Assembly: GCA_964292325.1 (NCBI GenBank)
Contig: CAXYVG010000049.1
Coordinates: forward strand, 1-27,753
Direction: 5' to 3'
Length of the DNA: 27,753 nt
Source: CTSoil-075 sp964292325
GTDB lineage: Bacteria > Bacillota > Negativicutes > DSM-13327
The notes below the pieces were generated by a model, which saw nothing but the letters and a program-made list of their open reading frames with translations, did no database searches and was not told the DNA's origin. The position numbers and the translations under genes were made by a program. Below are positions 6,515 through 14,197 of the stretch, one piece after another (within the stretch, counting starts at the first letter, position 1; every line of letters begins with the position of its first letter).

Positions 6515-7987
6515 ATGATGGACGACTACAATTATTATTCCGAGGCCAATGCGGACGTGTTGCGTGAAGATATCGAAAAACAATTCGAACGCTACGGAGT
6601 CAATATTAGACTTAAAGATAGCCTCACAAAGAAAGACCGGGTGATCTTCGCTGTTAAGCTGAAAGGAGCCACGCGGGAAGCTCAATTATTCGCTCGTGCA
6701 GCTGATGTTCAGCTTAAGCTAAAACTACCTCTTTTTCAACCATTCAAGCATAATTTCACCCTCTTTATTGCCGCTTCAGAGTTGAAAATAAAACACAAAA
6801 GTTTACCAGAAACATTGGCAAATTCCGCATACATAGAGGCTAAGAAGAGGCTAAAGTTACCTTATGTCGTTGGCCACAACGTCATGGGCGATCTGGTCAT
6901 TGTAGATTTGGCAGCGGAAAATCACCTGCTGATTGGTGGCTCGTCAGGTTCAGGTAAGAGCGTGGCTTTGCAATGCTTAATTTTAAGTCTGATAACTGCT
7001 AGATCGGAGGCAAGAGTAAATCTACTACTCATTGACGTCGGAGCTAATGATCTGATGCCGTTTGAAGGGATACCTCAGTTATCGTGTCGAGTTATCAGGG
7101 ACACGGAAACCGGCTTAAGCGCCTTAAGAGCCTTGAAGCTTGAACTAGAAAGGCGAATCGACCTTGAAATCTCTGACAATGCCGAATTTAAGTTGCTCCC
7201 AAGAATTATCTGTGTCATCGACGAATTTCCGGCACTTATTTCAGGGATGAGCGACAAGCAAATGGTAAAGTCGCTTACCGAGACTATTTCAACCCTCTTG
7301 CAGCGGGGCAGACACGCAAAAATCCATATTGTTTTAGCTGCCCAAAACCCCACTATACAGAACATGAAAGTTGATTTGGGGAACATAACGGCACGTATGG
7401 CGCTTACCTGCGCGAAACGCAATTTTTCCGAAACAATTCTTGGCGAAAGCGGTGCCGAGAATTTATCGGGAAAAGGTGACCTATATTTCAAATCACCCAA
7501 ATACAACGGAATACAACGCGTCCAAGGGGCATTCATTTCCCCGCGTGAGCTTAAACAGACGCTCTTATATCTTAAGCTGAAACCGCTTCCCAGCCGCAGG
7601 AGTAAGCATATGTTTGCAATTTCAGAGCCAGACTTCCAACAGGCAGAATCAGAAATAAATAACGCCCTAGCTAGTAAGCCAATTATAACTAAGCAGGACA
7701 TTGATAATAAACTCTTTGCTCAACTAGTTATATGGGCATTGGGGCGTGAATCAATTTCCCATAATATGATTTGCGATACCTTCCACATAGGCTGGAAAAG
7801 GGCAAAAGGGTTTCTTGATAAGCTGCACAACCTAGAAATCGCAGGCGACATGTATGAAAAGCTCCCGAGAGCAGTTCTGCCGCGAGATATTGAAGATATT
7901 TCAGTCGAAACAATGGACTTTTTATCAAAAAGCGGTGTTTCTATTGATGATATCACTGCCGCAATGCGCAATCGCAATCGTGAGTAA
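6515..7987 (+). CDS. FtsK/SpoIIIE-family DNA translocase of an integrative element
   Basis: A 490-residue ATPase that would pump double- or single-stranded DNA during transfer or segregation of the element. The Walker A motif GGSSGSGKS is at residues 141-149 and Walker B IICVIDEF at about 231-238. The conserved segment GRHAKIHIVLAAQNP follows, as in FtsK motors. The C-terminal ~70 residues (LFAQLVIWALGRESISHN..., WKRAKGFLDKL) match the FtsK gamma-type winged helix. There are no N-terminal membrane helices, unlike chromosomal FtsK/SpoIIIE. Start at ATG 6515: AAAGGAG (6498-6504) lies 10 nt upstream and an immediate second ATG follows; the 32 residues of the longer frame look non-coding. First gene of the 6515-10573 cluster. 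Confidence 0.85.
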   Translation: MMDDYNYYSEANADVLREDIEKQFERYGVNIRLKDSLTKKDRVIFAVKLKGATREAQLFARAADVQLKLKLPLFQPFKHNFTLFIAASELKIKHKSLPETLANSAYIEAKKRLKLPYVVGHNVMGDLVIVDLAAENHLLIGGSSGSGKSVALQCLILSLITARSEARVNLLLIDVGANDLMPFEGIPQLSCRVIRDTETGLSALRALKLELERRIDLEISDNAEFKLLPRIICVIDEFPALISGMSDKQMVKSLTETISTLLQRGRHAKIHIVLAAQNPTIQNMKVDLGNITARMALTCAKRNFSETILGESGAENLSGKGDLYFKSPKYNGIQRVQGAFISPRELKQTLLYLKLKPLPSRRSKHMFAISEPDFQQAESEINNALASKPIITKQDIDNKLFAQLVIWALGRESISHNMICDTFHIGWKRAKGFLDKLHNLEIAGDMYEKLPRAVLPRDIEDISVETMDFLSKSGVSIDDITAAMRNRNRE

Positions 7988-8127
7988 TGAGATATGAACC
8001 ACTTTTGATTATATATTCTGAATTTAGAAAAGCGAGCTTTGTAGGCTACAGCCACAACCTCGCATATTTAAAGTAAGTATCATCAAAATCTCAACTTATA
8101 CACTATTACTCGTCGGAGGTGTTAATT

Positions 8128-8835
8128 TTGAAAAAAGGTATTCTGCAACTTGAAGAGTTTATGAGTAACCGTCTCACAAACAGATTTAGGACAATCATTA
8201 AAACCCAGCATGGCAGAGTTTTGTTTCTATCATTAGAAGTTAATGATCCCGATTGCATAATAATAGACTGCTTTTATACGGATCGCAATAAAGGTCGAAC
8301 CGGAGCAGAGCGTTATAGCTCAAAACCATTGAAATTAGAGACCTTTCAGTTCCCAGCAGATAACTTACTATCGGTAATTGAAACAGAGCTTGATCGAAAA
8401 TTTTATGGTGTAGAGTTTATCAAGAGTGATCATGCTGACTTATCGCTTAATGAGTATCTACAAATAAAAACAGATGGCGCAAACCAAAAGTATCGCTTCC
8501 TAATTATGATTGGAGATGGAGCCAGCTATAATGAACTCCCTGTACGACTCCAGACACGGCTAAAGAACAAGCTCCATCGCTCAATATATGTTGAATTGTT
8601 ATATTACAAGGAAGGTAGAGGCGTTATTAAACAATGCCATTACTATGATCGGCAGTATAAACGGCAAGACACTAAAGTGACTCCTCGACAACTACTAAGT
8701 TGTTTCTTTCCGTACAATCAAGATGGAATATTGAACCTCCTAAATCATGAACTTTGCTGTGATTTCACTCATATCATATTAACAAGCGGAATAGATTTAT
8801 ATTCAAATACAACGCCTCTTTGCGGGGCATTATAG
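8128..8835 (+). CDS. Hypothetical protein of the integrative element
   Basis: About 235 residues, no membrane segment. The TTG start at 8128 has CGGAGG ending 8 nt upstream; a longer GTG start (8119) overlaps that ribosome site. Residues alternate strand-like and charged segments (RVLFLSLEVNDPDCIIIDCFY, YRFLIMIGDGASYNELP, HRSIYVELLYYKEGRG), suggesting an alpha/beta fold of one or two domains. It lies 140 nt after the FtsK-like gene and only 11 nt before the next small gene, so it is part of the same transfer/integration operon. Family not recognised. Confidence 0.65.
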   Translation: MKKGILQLEEFMSNRLTNRFRTIIKTQHGRVLFLSLEVNDPDCIIIDCFYTDRNKGRTGAERYSSKPLKLETFQFPADNLLSVIETELDRKFYGVEFIKSDHADLSLNEYLQIKTDGANQKYRFLIMIGDGASYNELPVRLQTRLKNKLHRSIYVELLYYKEGRGVIKQCHYYDRQYKRQDTKVTPRQLLSCFFPYNQDGILNLLNHELCCDFTHIILTSGIDLYSNTTPLCGAL

Positions 8836-8846
8836 GAGGTTATCCC

Positions 8847-9002
8847 ATGGCTAACTTAAAGAGAGAATACACCGACATCAAAGACAATAACCACCGAGTA
8901 GAACATCAAATTGTATCTGAGCAAGATGACAGTAGTAGGGAACGGATACTCCATGAACTATACCATGTCCTGACCAGATTCGGTAAACGTATTCCGGCAT
9001 AA
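8847..9002 (+). CDS. Small protein next to serine recombinase (GKRIPA type)
   Basis: A 51-residue polar protein: MANLKREYTDIKDNNHR at the start, ERILHELYHVLTRFGKRIPA at the end. A strong TAGGAGG lies 7 nt before the ATG. Proteins with the same C-terminal pattern (LxxVLTRxGKRIPA) are, in my memory, recurrent neighbours of large serine recombinases in Clostridial elements. Role unknown; an accessory factor of recombination is possible but unproven. Fits between the 8128 gene (11-nt gap) and the recombinase (41-nt gap). Confidence 0.7.
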   Translation: MANLKREYTDIKDNNHRVEHQIVSEQDDSSRERILHELYHVLTRFGKRIPA

Positions 9003-9043
9003 CAATCGTGCTTAAAAAATATTCATGAGAGGAGGTGTGTCAA

Positions 9044-10573
9044 GTGGCAATTGCTCTTTATGTCAGAAAATCGGTTGAACGGGAGAATAGTATTAGCTGC
9101 GATACTCAGCTTGAATACTGTAAGTCTGTTATCAAGCCCAATGAACGGGATGAGAAAATTCTCACTTTTATCGATAACGGTTATTCTGGCGGTAATATCA
9201 ACCGTGATGGTTTTCAACAAATGATGAAGCTAGTGCAGCAGCATAAGATCCGCAAAGTTATCGTTTATAAGCTCGACCGTATTAGCCGCTCGTTAAGCGA
9301 CTTCGTAAACATATTGCAAGTGTTCAAGGACAATAAAGTTGAGTTTGTATCTTCACAAGAATCATTTGACACATCTTCTCCATATGGTGAATTGATTGTA
9401 AAGATTTTAATGGTGTTCGCCGAGTTCGAGAGAACCTCTATAATCAATCGTATAACTCAAGCCTACGCTCATCGGAGCGAAATGGGCTTTTATATGGGGG
9501 GCAGACAGCCTTACGGGTTCGAGCTAATACCAGCAGTTATAAACAATATCAAAACAAAAAAACTCAACCCCATACTTTCTGAGGTTGAACAACTACAGTA
9601 CATATTTGAGGTTTATGCCCAAGAAAATGTTTCGTTAAGACGATTGTTAGATCTTTTAATAGCCGAAAATAAAAAACCTTTAAACGGAAGCGATTGGACT
9701 ACCGCAAAATTGTCCACATTATTGAAAAACCCAATATATGCGAAAGCTGATTCAGAAATATATGATTATTATGAGCGGCACGGGGTTCAAATGATAACTG
9801 ATATGTCAATGTTTACAGGGGAATACGGGGCGCAGCTATATGGACATACCAAACATGACCCCCAAAACGATGATTGGTCTGATATGAAGCTGGTTCTTCT
9901 TACTCACAATGGCGTTATAGATTCTGATATCTGGCTTAAATGTCAAAGAAAATTGGAGAAAAATAAACAGATAGGCAATAGCGTCAGTAATCGTACCAGT
10001 TGGTTATCCGGTAAGATTATCTGCGAGAAGTGCGGTCACACCATGACTACTATCAAAGGTAAAATCAATAAAGATGGAGAGATACGGCGGTATTTCAACT
10101 GTACAGGCAAATCCCATAAAAAAACCTGTACAGGTACGAAGGTATCGATTTATGCCGAAGACCTTGAAAATATGGTCTATAGCTGCATTTCTGAGAAGCT
10201 GTCAGATTTGAAAGAGGCAAAGCGTACAACAACAAGTAGTAACTCATCTGGGATAAATGATTTGAAATTGAAAATCAAAGAGATCGAAAAAACTGAAAAA
10301 CAGCTAGTAGATACTATGCTGTCAGGCGGATTTAATGATGATCTACTGACACTTGCTAATCAAAAGGCTACACAGCTTAAAAGGGATAAAGCAATGTTTT
10401 CTGAGCGGATTGAAGAATTAAAGAACCAAGGTAATGACACCGACATTGTAGTCAATCTGGCAAAATCTTGGAAAACCGCCGATTATAGTCGAAGGAAAGA
10501 AGTAGCTATGATAATGATACATGAGATCATTATCAGTGAAAACGGTGATACTAAGATAATTTGGAACATATGA
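9044..10573 (+). CDS. Large serine recombinase (site-specific integrase)
   Basis: A 509-residue resolvase/invertase-type integrase that cuts and joins att sites through a serine-DNA intermediate. The catalytic domain starts ALYVRKSVERENS with Ser10 as nucleophile, followed by DNGYSGGNINRDGFQQM and VIYKLDRISRSLSDF. The Recombinase domain follows (GRQPYGFEL..., LLKNPIYA). A zinc ribbon is seen in IICEKCGHTMTT ... FNCTG ... CTG, then a coiled coil (KLKIKEIEKTEKQLVDTML) that controls directionality in this family. Start at GTG 9044, 8 nt after AGGAGG; the GTG at 9035 overlaps the ribosome site. It is the last gene of the element, and the cotJC fragment begins 137 bp after its stop, so this enzyme is the best candidate for the integration event there. 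Confidence 0.92.
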   Translation: MAIALYVRKSVERENSISCDTQLEYCKSVIKPNERDEKILTFIDNGYSGGNINRDGFQQMMKLVQQHKIRKVIVYKLDRISRSLSDFVNILQVFKDNKVEFVSSQESFDTSSPYGELIVKILMVFAEFERTSIINRITQAYAHRSEMGFYMGGRQPYGFELIPAVINNIKTKKLNPILSEVEQLQYIFEVYAQENVSLRRLLDLLIAENKKPLNGSDWTTAKLSTLLKNPIYAKADSEIYDYYERHGVQMITDMSMFTGEYGAQLYGHTKHDPQNDDWSDMKLVLLTHNGVIDSDIWLKCQRKLEKNKQIGNSVSNRTSWLSGKIICEKCGHTMTTIKGKINKDGEIRRYFNCTGKSHKKTCTGTKVSIYAEDLENMVYSCISEKLSDLKEAKRTTTSSNSSGINDLKLKIKEIEKTEKQLVDTMLSGGFNDDLLTLANQKATQLKRDKAMFSERIEELKNQGNDTDIVVNLAKSWKTADYSRRKEVAMIMIHEIIISENGDTKIIWNI

Positions 10574-10615
10574 AAACCGCTAAGACGTAGAAAAATCTTA
10601 GCGGTTTCTTTTTTA
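10574..10615 (+). terminator. Rho-independent terminator of the recombinase operon
   Basis: Perfect 12-bp stem AAACCGCTAAGA (10574-10585) / TCTTAGCGGTTT (10596-10607) with a 10-nt loop, followed by CTTTTTTT. It begins at the stop codon of the recombinase. Confidence 0.85.
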
Positions 10616-10709
10616 TGAGCGGTGGTTTTTGGGTATAATAAAGTCCTACCCATTGACAAGAATAATTGGATATTTTATCCACAAATCTACTTAAATCAGT
10701 ACGGTTCGC
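10616..10709. other. Candidate right attachment-site region of the serine-recombinase element
   Basis: A short AT-rich spacer lies between the recombinase terminator and the cotJC fragment. It contains GGGT-ataataaagtcct-ACCC (10631-10649 region) and CAGTACGG at 10697-10704. That 8-mer is the reverse complement of CCGTACTG at 11146-11153, the other end of the cotJC fragment. The place, just downstream of the integrase gene and touching a chromosomal gene fragment, is where an attR would be expected. The exact core cannot be fixed from one strain. Confidence 0.45.
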
Positions 10710-11153
10710 TTCGCCAAATCGCTGAAAATGAACCACTTCTCGCTCCCATAAGAATCGTAATGTATCTTTCACACACGGATCATCTGTCAGATGAATCAGA
10801 TGTTCATAAGTTACCCGTGCTTTTTGCTCTGCCGCCATGTCTTCCGTCAAATCTGCAATCGGATCACCAAGGCAGGCAATATAAGATGCGCACCAAGGCA
10901 CACCATTAGCATCTGTCCAAAACAGTCCATGATTATGCTGAGCATATTGCCCGCCCCAGCCAGCCTCTTCAAAATCTTTCGGCGAGGCTCCGTCCACTAA
11001 TTTATACACTAGGGCTGCTATCATTTCCATATGAGCCATTTCTTCCGTACCGATATCTGTTAGTAACGCTTTAGCCTGACCAGTAGGCATAGAGTAGCGC
11101 TGATTTAAATACCGGAGGGATGCTCCTAGTTCGCCATCTGGGCCTCCGTACTG
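10710..11153 (-). pseudogene. Internal fragment of cotJC (codons 28-175), copy A of a 444-bp direct repeat
   Basis: Identical by eye, without gaps, to 18553-18996 inside the intact cotJC. It encodes QYGGPDGELGASLRYLNQRY... to ...WEREVVHFQRFGE, keeping the manganese-catalase-type metal ligands but lacking the first 27 and last 22 codons. On the minus strand it is preceded in frame by unrelated codons (GTG at 11183, reading MTMKTSLYLT before QYGG). It is followed in frame by unrelated codons to a stop at 10551, so a 210-residue chimaera is formally open. No ribosome site precedes it, and I regard it as non-functional. The left edge abuts the serine-recombinase element and the right edge abuts a second accessory block. 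Confidence 0.9.
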
Positions 11154-11219
11154 GGTTAGGTATAAAGATGTTTTCATAGTCACAGAAGTCAGTATTTACG
11201 CGGGTTCTGAAAAAGACAG

Positions 11220-11354
11220 TTAGTAAGTTTTTATCGGCAAATGCCATACTTTAGATAAAAACTCACTCAATTCTCTTATTTTTTTTTCGCTTTCTTCTTT
11301 TGAAGGCGGATTGACTACAATTACTTTTATTTGATCTTTATTTTCATTAGACAC
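11220..11354 (-). CDS. 44-residue recombinase-associated small protein
   Basis: The GTG start follows GAAGGGGGAG with a spacer of about 7 nt. The product opens MSNENKDQIKVIVVNPPSKE and continues ESEKKIRELSEFLSKVWHLP. This pattern (VxNPPxxEEAxxRIxxLSEFLSxTWHxP) is one I recall from tiny ORFs beside serine recombinases in Clostridial mobile elements. Here it lies 66 nt from the right edge of cotJC copy A, with no recombinase next to it, as if left at the end of another element. Function unknown. Confidence 0.6.
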   Translation of the reverse strand: MSNENKDQIKVIVVNPPSKEESEKKIRELSEFLSKVWHLPIKTY

Positions 11355-11490
11355 AAAAAACTCCCCCTTCAATATGGCTTTAATGAACCATATGCGAGAG
11401 GGTTTGCCGTTTATACCCCATTTTTTCCATAAAATAAAGTAGCATCAGGACAGGTGTGGTGTTTTGAAATGTTGCACCTATCCCCACGTT

Positions 11491-11718
11491 TTTCCGAGAG
11501 GAACGAGTTCGATTTAGATAGCCATAGAGATACAGTTGCAGCAAATCTTTAGGGTTATATGGTGGTCGCCCTGTGAATAAACAAATAGCTTTTTAAAAAT
11601 CAAGCAGATCTGCGTATTCTTCAATGACACGAACAGAATTGTCTTCATCGATATAGTCATCTATGCTTTCGGGAAACAGTATTGCTTGTGTTTTGTTTTT
11701 ACCTTTTATACAGCCCAT
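11491..11718 (-). pseudogene. Remnant of an IS1182-type transposase (N-terminus)
   Basis: Starts at ATG 11718 after AGAGGTGG: MGCIKGKNKTQAILFPESID, DDYIDEDNSVRVIEEYADLL, then an in-frame TAA, then TGRPPYNPKDLLQLYLYGYL and NRTRSSRK. This is the typical N-terminus of IS1182/DDE transposases (ILFPESxDDYI..., GRPxYxPKxLLKLYxYGYLNRxRSSR). About 15-20 residues normally found between LD and GRP are missing. After SSRK (11491) the match ends and the open frame runs into unrelated sequence up to a TAA at 11380. No catalytic domain remains. Minus strand, same direction as the neighbouring genes. Confidence 0.75.
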
Positions 11719-11914
11719 AAATCCACCTCTTCATTGTTTGTACTCATACCCATATTTCATCATATTTGCGGATTCATGTAATTATTTTTGGCTACTTTTC
11801 ACACATTCCGCCGTCCCCATGTCCTTTCTATGTTGACTTTCTCAGTGGTTTCCCATCGTCTCCTTATCTCCCATAAAGTGCAAGATGCCGCGCACTTCCA
11901 GCGTGTTTGAGATT

Positions 11915-12685
11915 TTACTGATTTTTCGTACCAAGTGGCTTTATATCTTTATCCTCTATACTGGCTGCAGTTTTAGAAATGTTACGGAATACTTGATACG
12001 CTTTAAATGCCTGTGCTTGCACTTTTTTCTTTTTAAGGCGATTATTCCAAATTTCGTATAGCTGAATCATATTGCTGTATTGTAATTCTTCGTCTTTGTG
12101 AAGTAAGGCAATAATAGGAGCAAAATTTCTCACAGTATTACAATATGTAACTGCTAGTGAGACAAATGCCATTTTTTCATCACAGACACCATTTATAAAC
12201 GACATGGCGAACGTCTCCATATAGTTTAAGGCATTCATAATAGTGGCTAGTAGTGAGTGATTATCATACGCATCTTGAACAGAAAGCATTTTTTCTTTAT
12301 TATCAACTATCCATTTTTGCAGAGACTCATCAGAATAGGAAAATGTAGTAACTTCCTCTTTATATAGAGAAATACCTAACTTATTAATTTCTTTGTCGAT
12401 ATCATTTAATAGGCAGATAATTTCTTTTGAATAGAACTGACATTGGTTAGCTGTTAATGTAGTGGCTTCTCTGGCAGATCTAATGCGAATATCAGTTTTT
12501 GCTATTGTTAGCTGTTTTAATGCAATAATGCCTGTTACTGCTAATGAAATTCCACCTAAGAAATACATTACTTCTAAGACTGACCGAAAATTACTAATCA
12601 TTTTAGTGTCCATTATGGAAAACAAATTTATTAATGCAAAAAATAATATAGACAATATTACTAAAGAAATAAGTAAATATCTCAC
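11915..12685 (-). CDS. Two-helix membrane protein with cytoplasmic helical domain (DUF4760-like)
   Basis: A 256-residue protein. The GTG start lies 8 nt after GGAGG (12694-12698). Two membrane helices (residues 2-22, YLLISLVILSILFFALINLF, and about 38-59, VMYFLGGISLAVTGIIAL) are followed by a ~190-residue soluble helical domain with a basic stretch RLKKKKVQAQAFKAYQVFRN. The architecture is that of small membrane proteins annotated as DUF4760 in mobile or defence-island DNA; this assignment is tentative. The gene stands alone between the IS1182 relic and the IS91 unit. Function unknown. Confidence 0.6.
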   Translation of the reverse strand: MRYLLISLVILSILFFALINLFSIMDTKMISNFRSVLEVMYFLGGISLAVTGIIALKQLTIAKTDIRIRSAREATTLTANQCQFYSKEIICLLNDIDKEINKLGISLYKEEVTTFSYSDESLQKWIVDNKEKMLSVQDAYDNHSLLATIMNALNYMETFAMSFINGVCDEKMAFVSLAVTYCNTVRNFAPIIALLHKDEELQYSNMIQLYEIWNNRLKKKKVQAQAFKAYQVFRNISKTAASIEDKDIKPLGTKNQ

Positions 12686-12764
12686 TTAAATCACCTCCGT
12701 AGATATATAATTATTCGGAAACTCTTGAGGACGGTTCGTTCAGGGTTCAATCGGAAGTTTTGTG

Positions 12765-12976
12765 TGGCAAAAGGCTCCCCAATCAGTGAAATACTGGATG
12801 GGGAGCCTTAAACTATCTACGAACAAAATTTTCGATTGCCCAGGAAGAAGGAAATTGCGGTGAATTTGGCTATGGATTTTCAATCTGCCACGGTCAGCTT
12901 TTTTTTTAGAAACTTTCTTAATATGACGACTTTTCATGAATTTATGCGTAATTTTCATCACGTATTTATGGATTTA
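12765..12976 (-). ncRNA. Candidate ~200-nt transcript downstream of the IS91 transposase
   Basis: Defined only by a good promoter (TTGAGG-17-TATAAT at 12982-13010, minus strand) and a strong hairpin (12771-12809) about 200 nt later. The interval contains a basic 72-codon frame (MKITHKFMKSRHIKKVSKKK...), but this has no ribosome site and reads through the hairpin, so a non-coding RNA or an IS-end structure is as likely as a gene. Alternatively the promoter serves the 12685-11915 membrane protein by read-through. Confidence 0.3.
12771..12809 (-). terminator. Hairpin, possible terminator of a short RNA
   Basis: Arms AAGGCTCCCC (12771-12780) and GGGGAGCCTT (12800-12809) pair perfectly, with further CAGT/ACTG pairing inside. 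On the minus strand it ends CCTTTTGCC, a short U run. It lies about 200 nt downstream of the promoter at 12982-13010. Confidence 0.55.
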
Positions 12977-12981
12977 GCTAT

Positions 12982-13010
12982 ATTATATCAGACTTTCCCC
13001 CTCCCCTCAA
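12982..13010 (-). promoter_or_regulatory. Sigma-A-type promoter reading away from the IS91 transposase
   Basis: Minus strand TTGAGG (13005-13010), exactly 17 nt, TATAAT (12982-12987): perfect -10, good -35, optimal spacing. It lies 36 nt past the end of the transposase gene and points at the hairpin at 12771-12809 and the membrane-protein gene. Confidence 0.6.
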
Positions 13011-13045
13011 ATGGGTCGCATTTTTCATATGCTATTTTATGGGGA

Positions 13046-14197
13046 TTAGGGTGCGGCTCCTATAAATAGAGAATAGGCTAGTTTGAGTTGACCTTTGCCG
13101 CACGCAGGACAGACATTTATATCTTTACCCACAAGAATAGAAACAATTTCAGTAGTGGTTAGACCTTCAAATTGTGCTTGGTATGTTGGACTGTTTGTTA
13201 ATCTTCGGCTTAGCTCCAGCTTGGTTTTTTTGTTGCGGTTTGCCAGTAGTCCATAATGCCTGATTTTAACAAACCCTTTTGGCAGTACATGCATTAAAAA
13301 TCGTCGGATGAATTCAATACCCTTTATGGTAATTTTCTTAGTTTGATTGTTATTGTTACGATCTTTTACATTGATTGTTACCGTATCTTGATCCATGGCA
13401 ACAATTCTGGTATTGGATATGGCAATACGGTGCGTATATTTCCCAAGGTATTTCACAACAGCCAGCGGGCCAGAAAAAGTTCTTTTCGTATAGGAGTACC
13501 AATCTTTGCTGTAACATTGATGTAGTAAATTGTAAAAGTTCTTTGGCTGTTGATATTGCTGAGCTGTTCCGAAAAACACAAGCAAATTTTGGCGATAATA
13601 TTGCTTTAGCGAGTGGAGAAATTTCCCGCGAAACTTTTTTGATAATACTTTTACAGGGATAAAAAACTTCTTGCTACTGTTTCGCCAACGGTTATCCTTT
13701 GTGAGTCCACCAGCCAGTATCACGGTATGAATATGTGGGTGGTAATGCAAATCTTGAGACCATGTATGAAGTAGGGAGAAAAAACCAATTTGCGCTCCCA
13801 AGTATTTGTCGTCTTGAGAAAGTTCCATAAGCGTTTGGGCAACGGCTTTGTATAGTAAATTGTAAAGGAGTTCTTGATTTTGATAGAGCAAAGGATGAAG
13901 TTCTTTCGGTACGGTAAATACGTTGTGAAAGTAGGGAGCGTGAAGAATATCTTTACTACGTTTATCTACCCAAATATCTTTTTTAATACCTTGACATAAA
14001 GGACAGTGGCGATTGCGGCAGGAATTGTAGCGTATGGCAAGATGACCACATTCTTCGCAAAGAGAAGCATGACCACCTAACGTTGCTGTTCTACAGCTCA
14101 TGATATCTTTAGAAACTTTGCCCTGCTGAGAAGATAACGAATAATTTTGTTTAAAAGGGGCATAAAATTGATGGAAAATATCCTGTACTGTAATCAT
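13046..14197 (-). CDS. IS91-family (Y2, IS801-like) rolling-circle transposase
   Basis: A 383-residue HUH transposase that would nick and copy the element as a single strand. The N-terminal zinc-binding domain has CEECGH (C47, C50) and NSCRNRHCPLCQG (C60, C65, C68). The HUH metal site HYHPHIHTV is at 151-159. The catalytic tyrosine region VVKYLGKYTHRIAISN supplies Y250 and Y254, the paired tyrosines of the family. A C-terminal NVCPACGKG zinc knuckle follows. The length is normal for the family and the frame is intact. The start codon overlaps the stop of the upstream tyrosine recombinase (14194-14197), implying translational coupling. The terminal sequences oriIS and terIS could not be fixed by eye. 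Confidence 0.9.
   Translation of the reverse strand: MITVQDIFHQFYAPFKQNYSLSSQQGKVSKDIMSCRTATLGGHASLCEECGHLAIRYNSCRNRHCPLCQGIKKDIWVDKRSKDILHAPYFHNVFTVPKELHPLLYQNQELLYNLLYKAVAQTLMELSQDDKYLGAQIGFFSLLHTWSQDLHYHPHIHTVILAGGLTKDNRWRNSSKKFFIPVKVLSKKFRGKFLHSLKQYYRQNLLVFFGTAQQYQQPKNFYNLLHQCYSKDWYSYTKRTFSGPLAVVKYLGKYTHRIAISNTRIVAMDQDTVTINVKDRNNNNQTKKITIKGIEFIRRFLMHVLPKGFVKIRHYGLLANRNKKTKLELSRRLTNSPTYQAQFEGLTTTEIVSILVGKDINVCPACGKGQLKLAYSLFIGAAP

Noticed and set aside
7075..7701. 208-codon minus-strand frame opposite the FtsK-like gene
   Set aside because: Shadow of a gene with clear motifs; product has no recognisable features.
10551..11183. 210-codon chimaeric reading frame over cotJC copy A
   Set aside because: Open by chance in-frame joins on both sides; no ribosome site before GTG 11183 and foreign tails at both ends, so treated as a pseudogene.
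12740..12961. 72-codon basic frame MKITHKFMKSRHIKK...
   Set aside because: Runs through the strong hairpin at 12771-12809 and lacks a ribosome site; treated as possible non-coding RNA instead.
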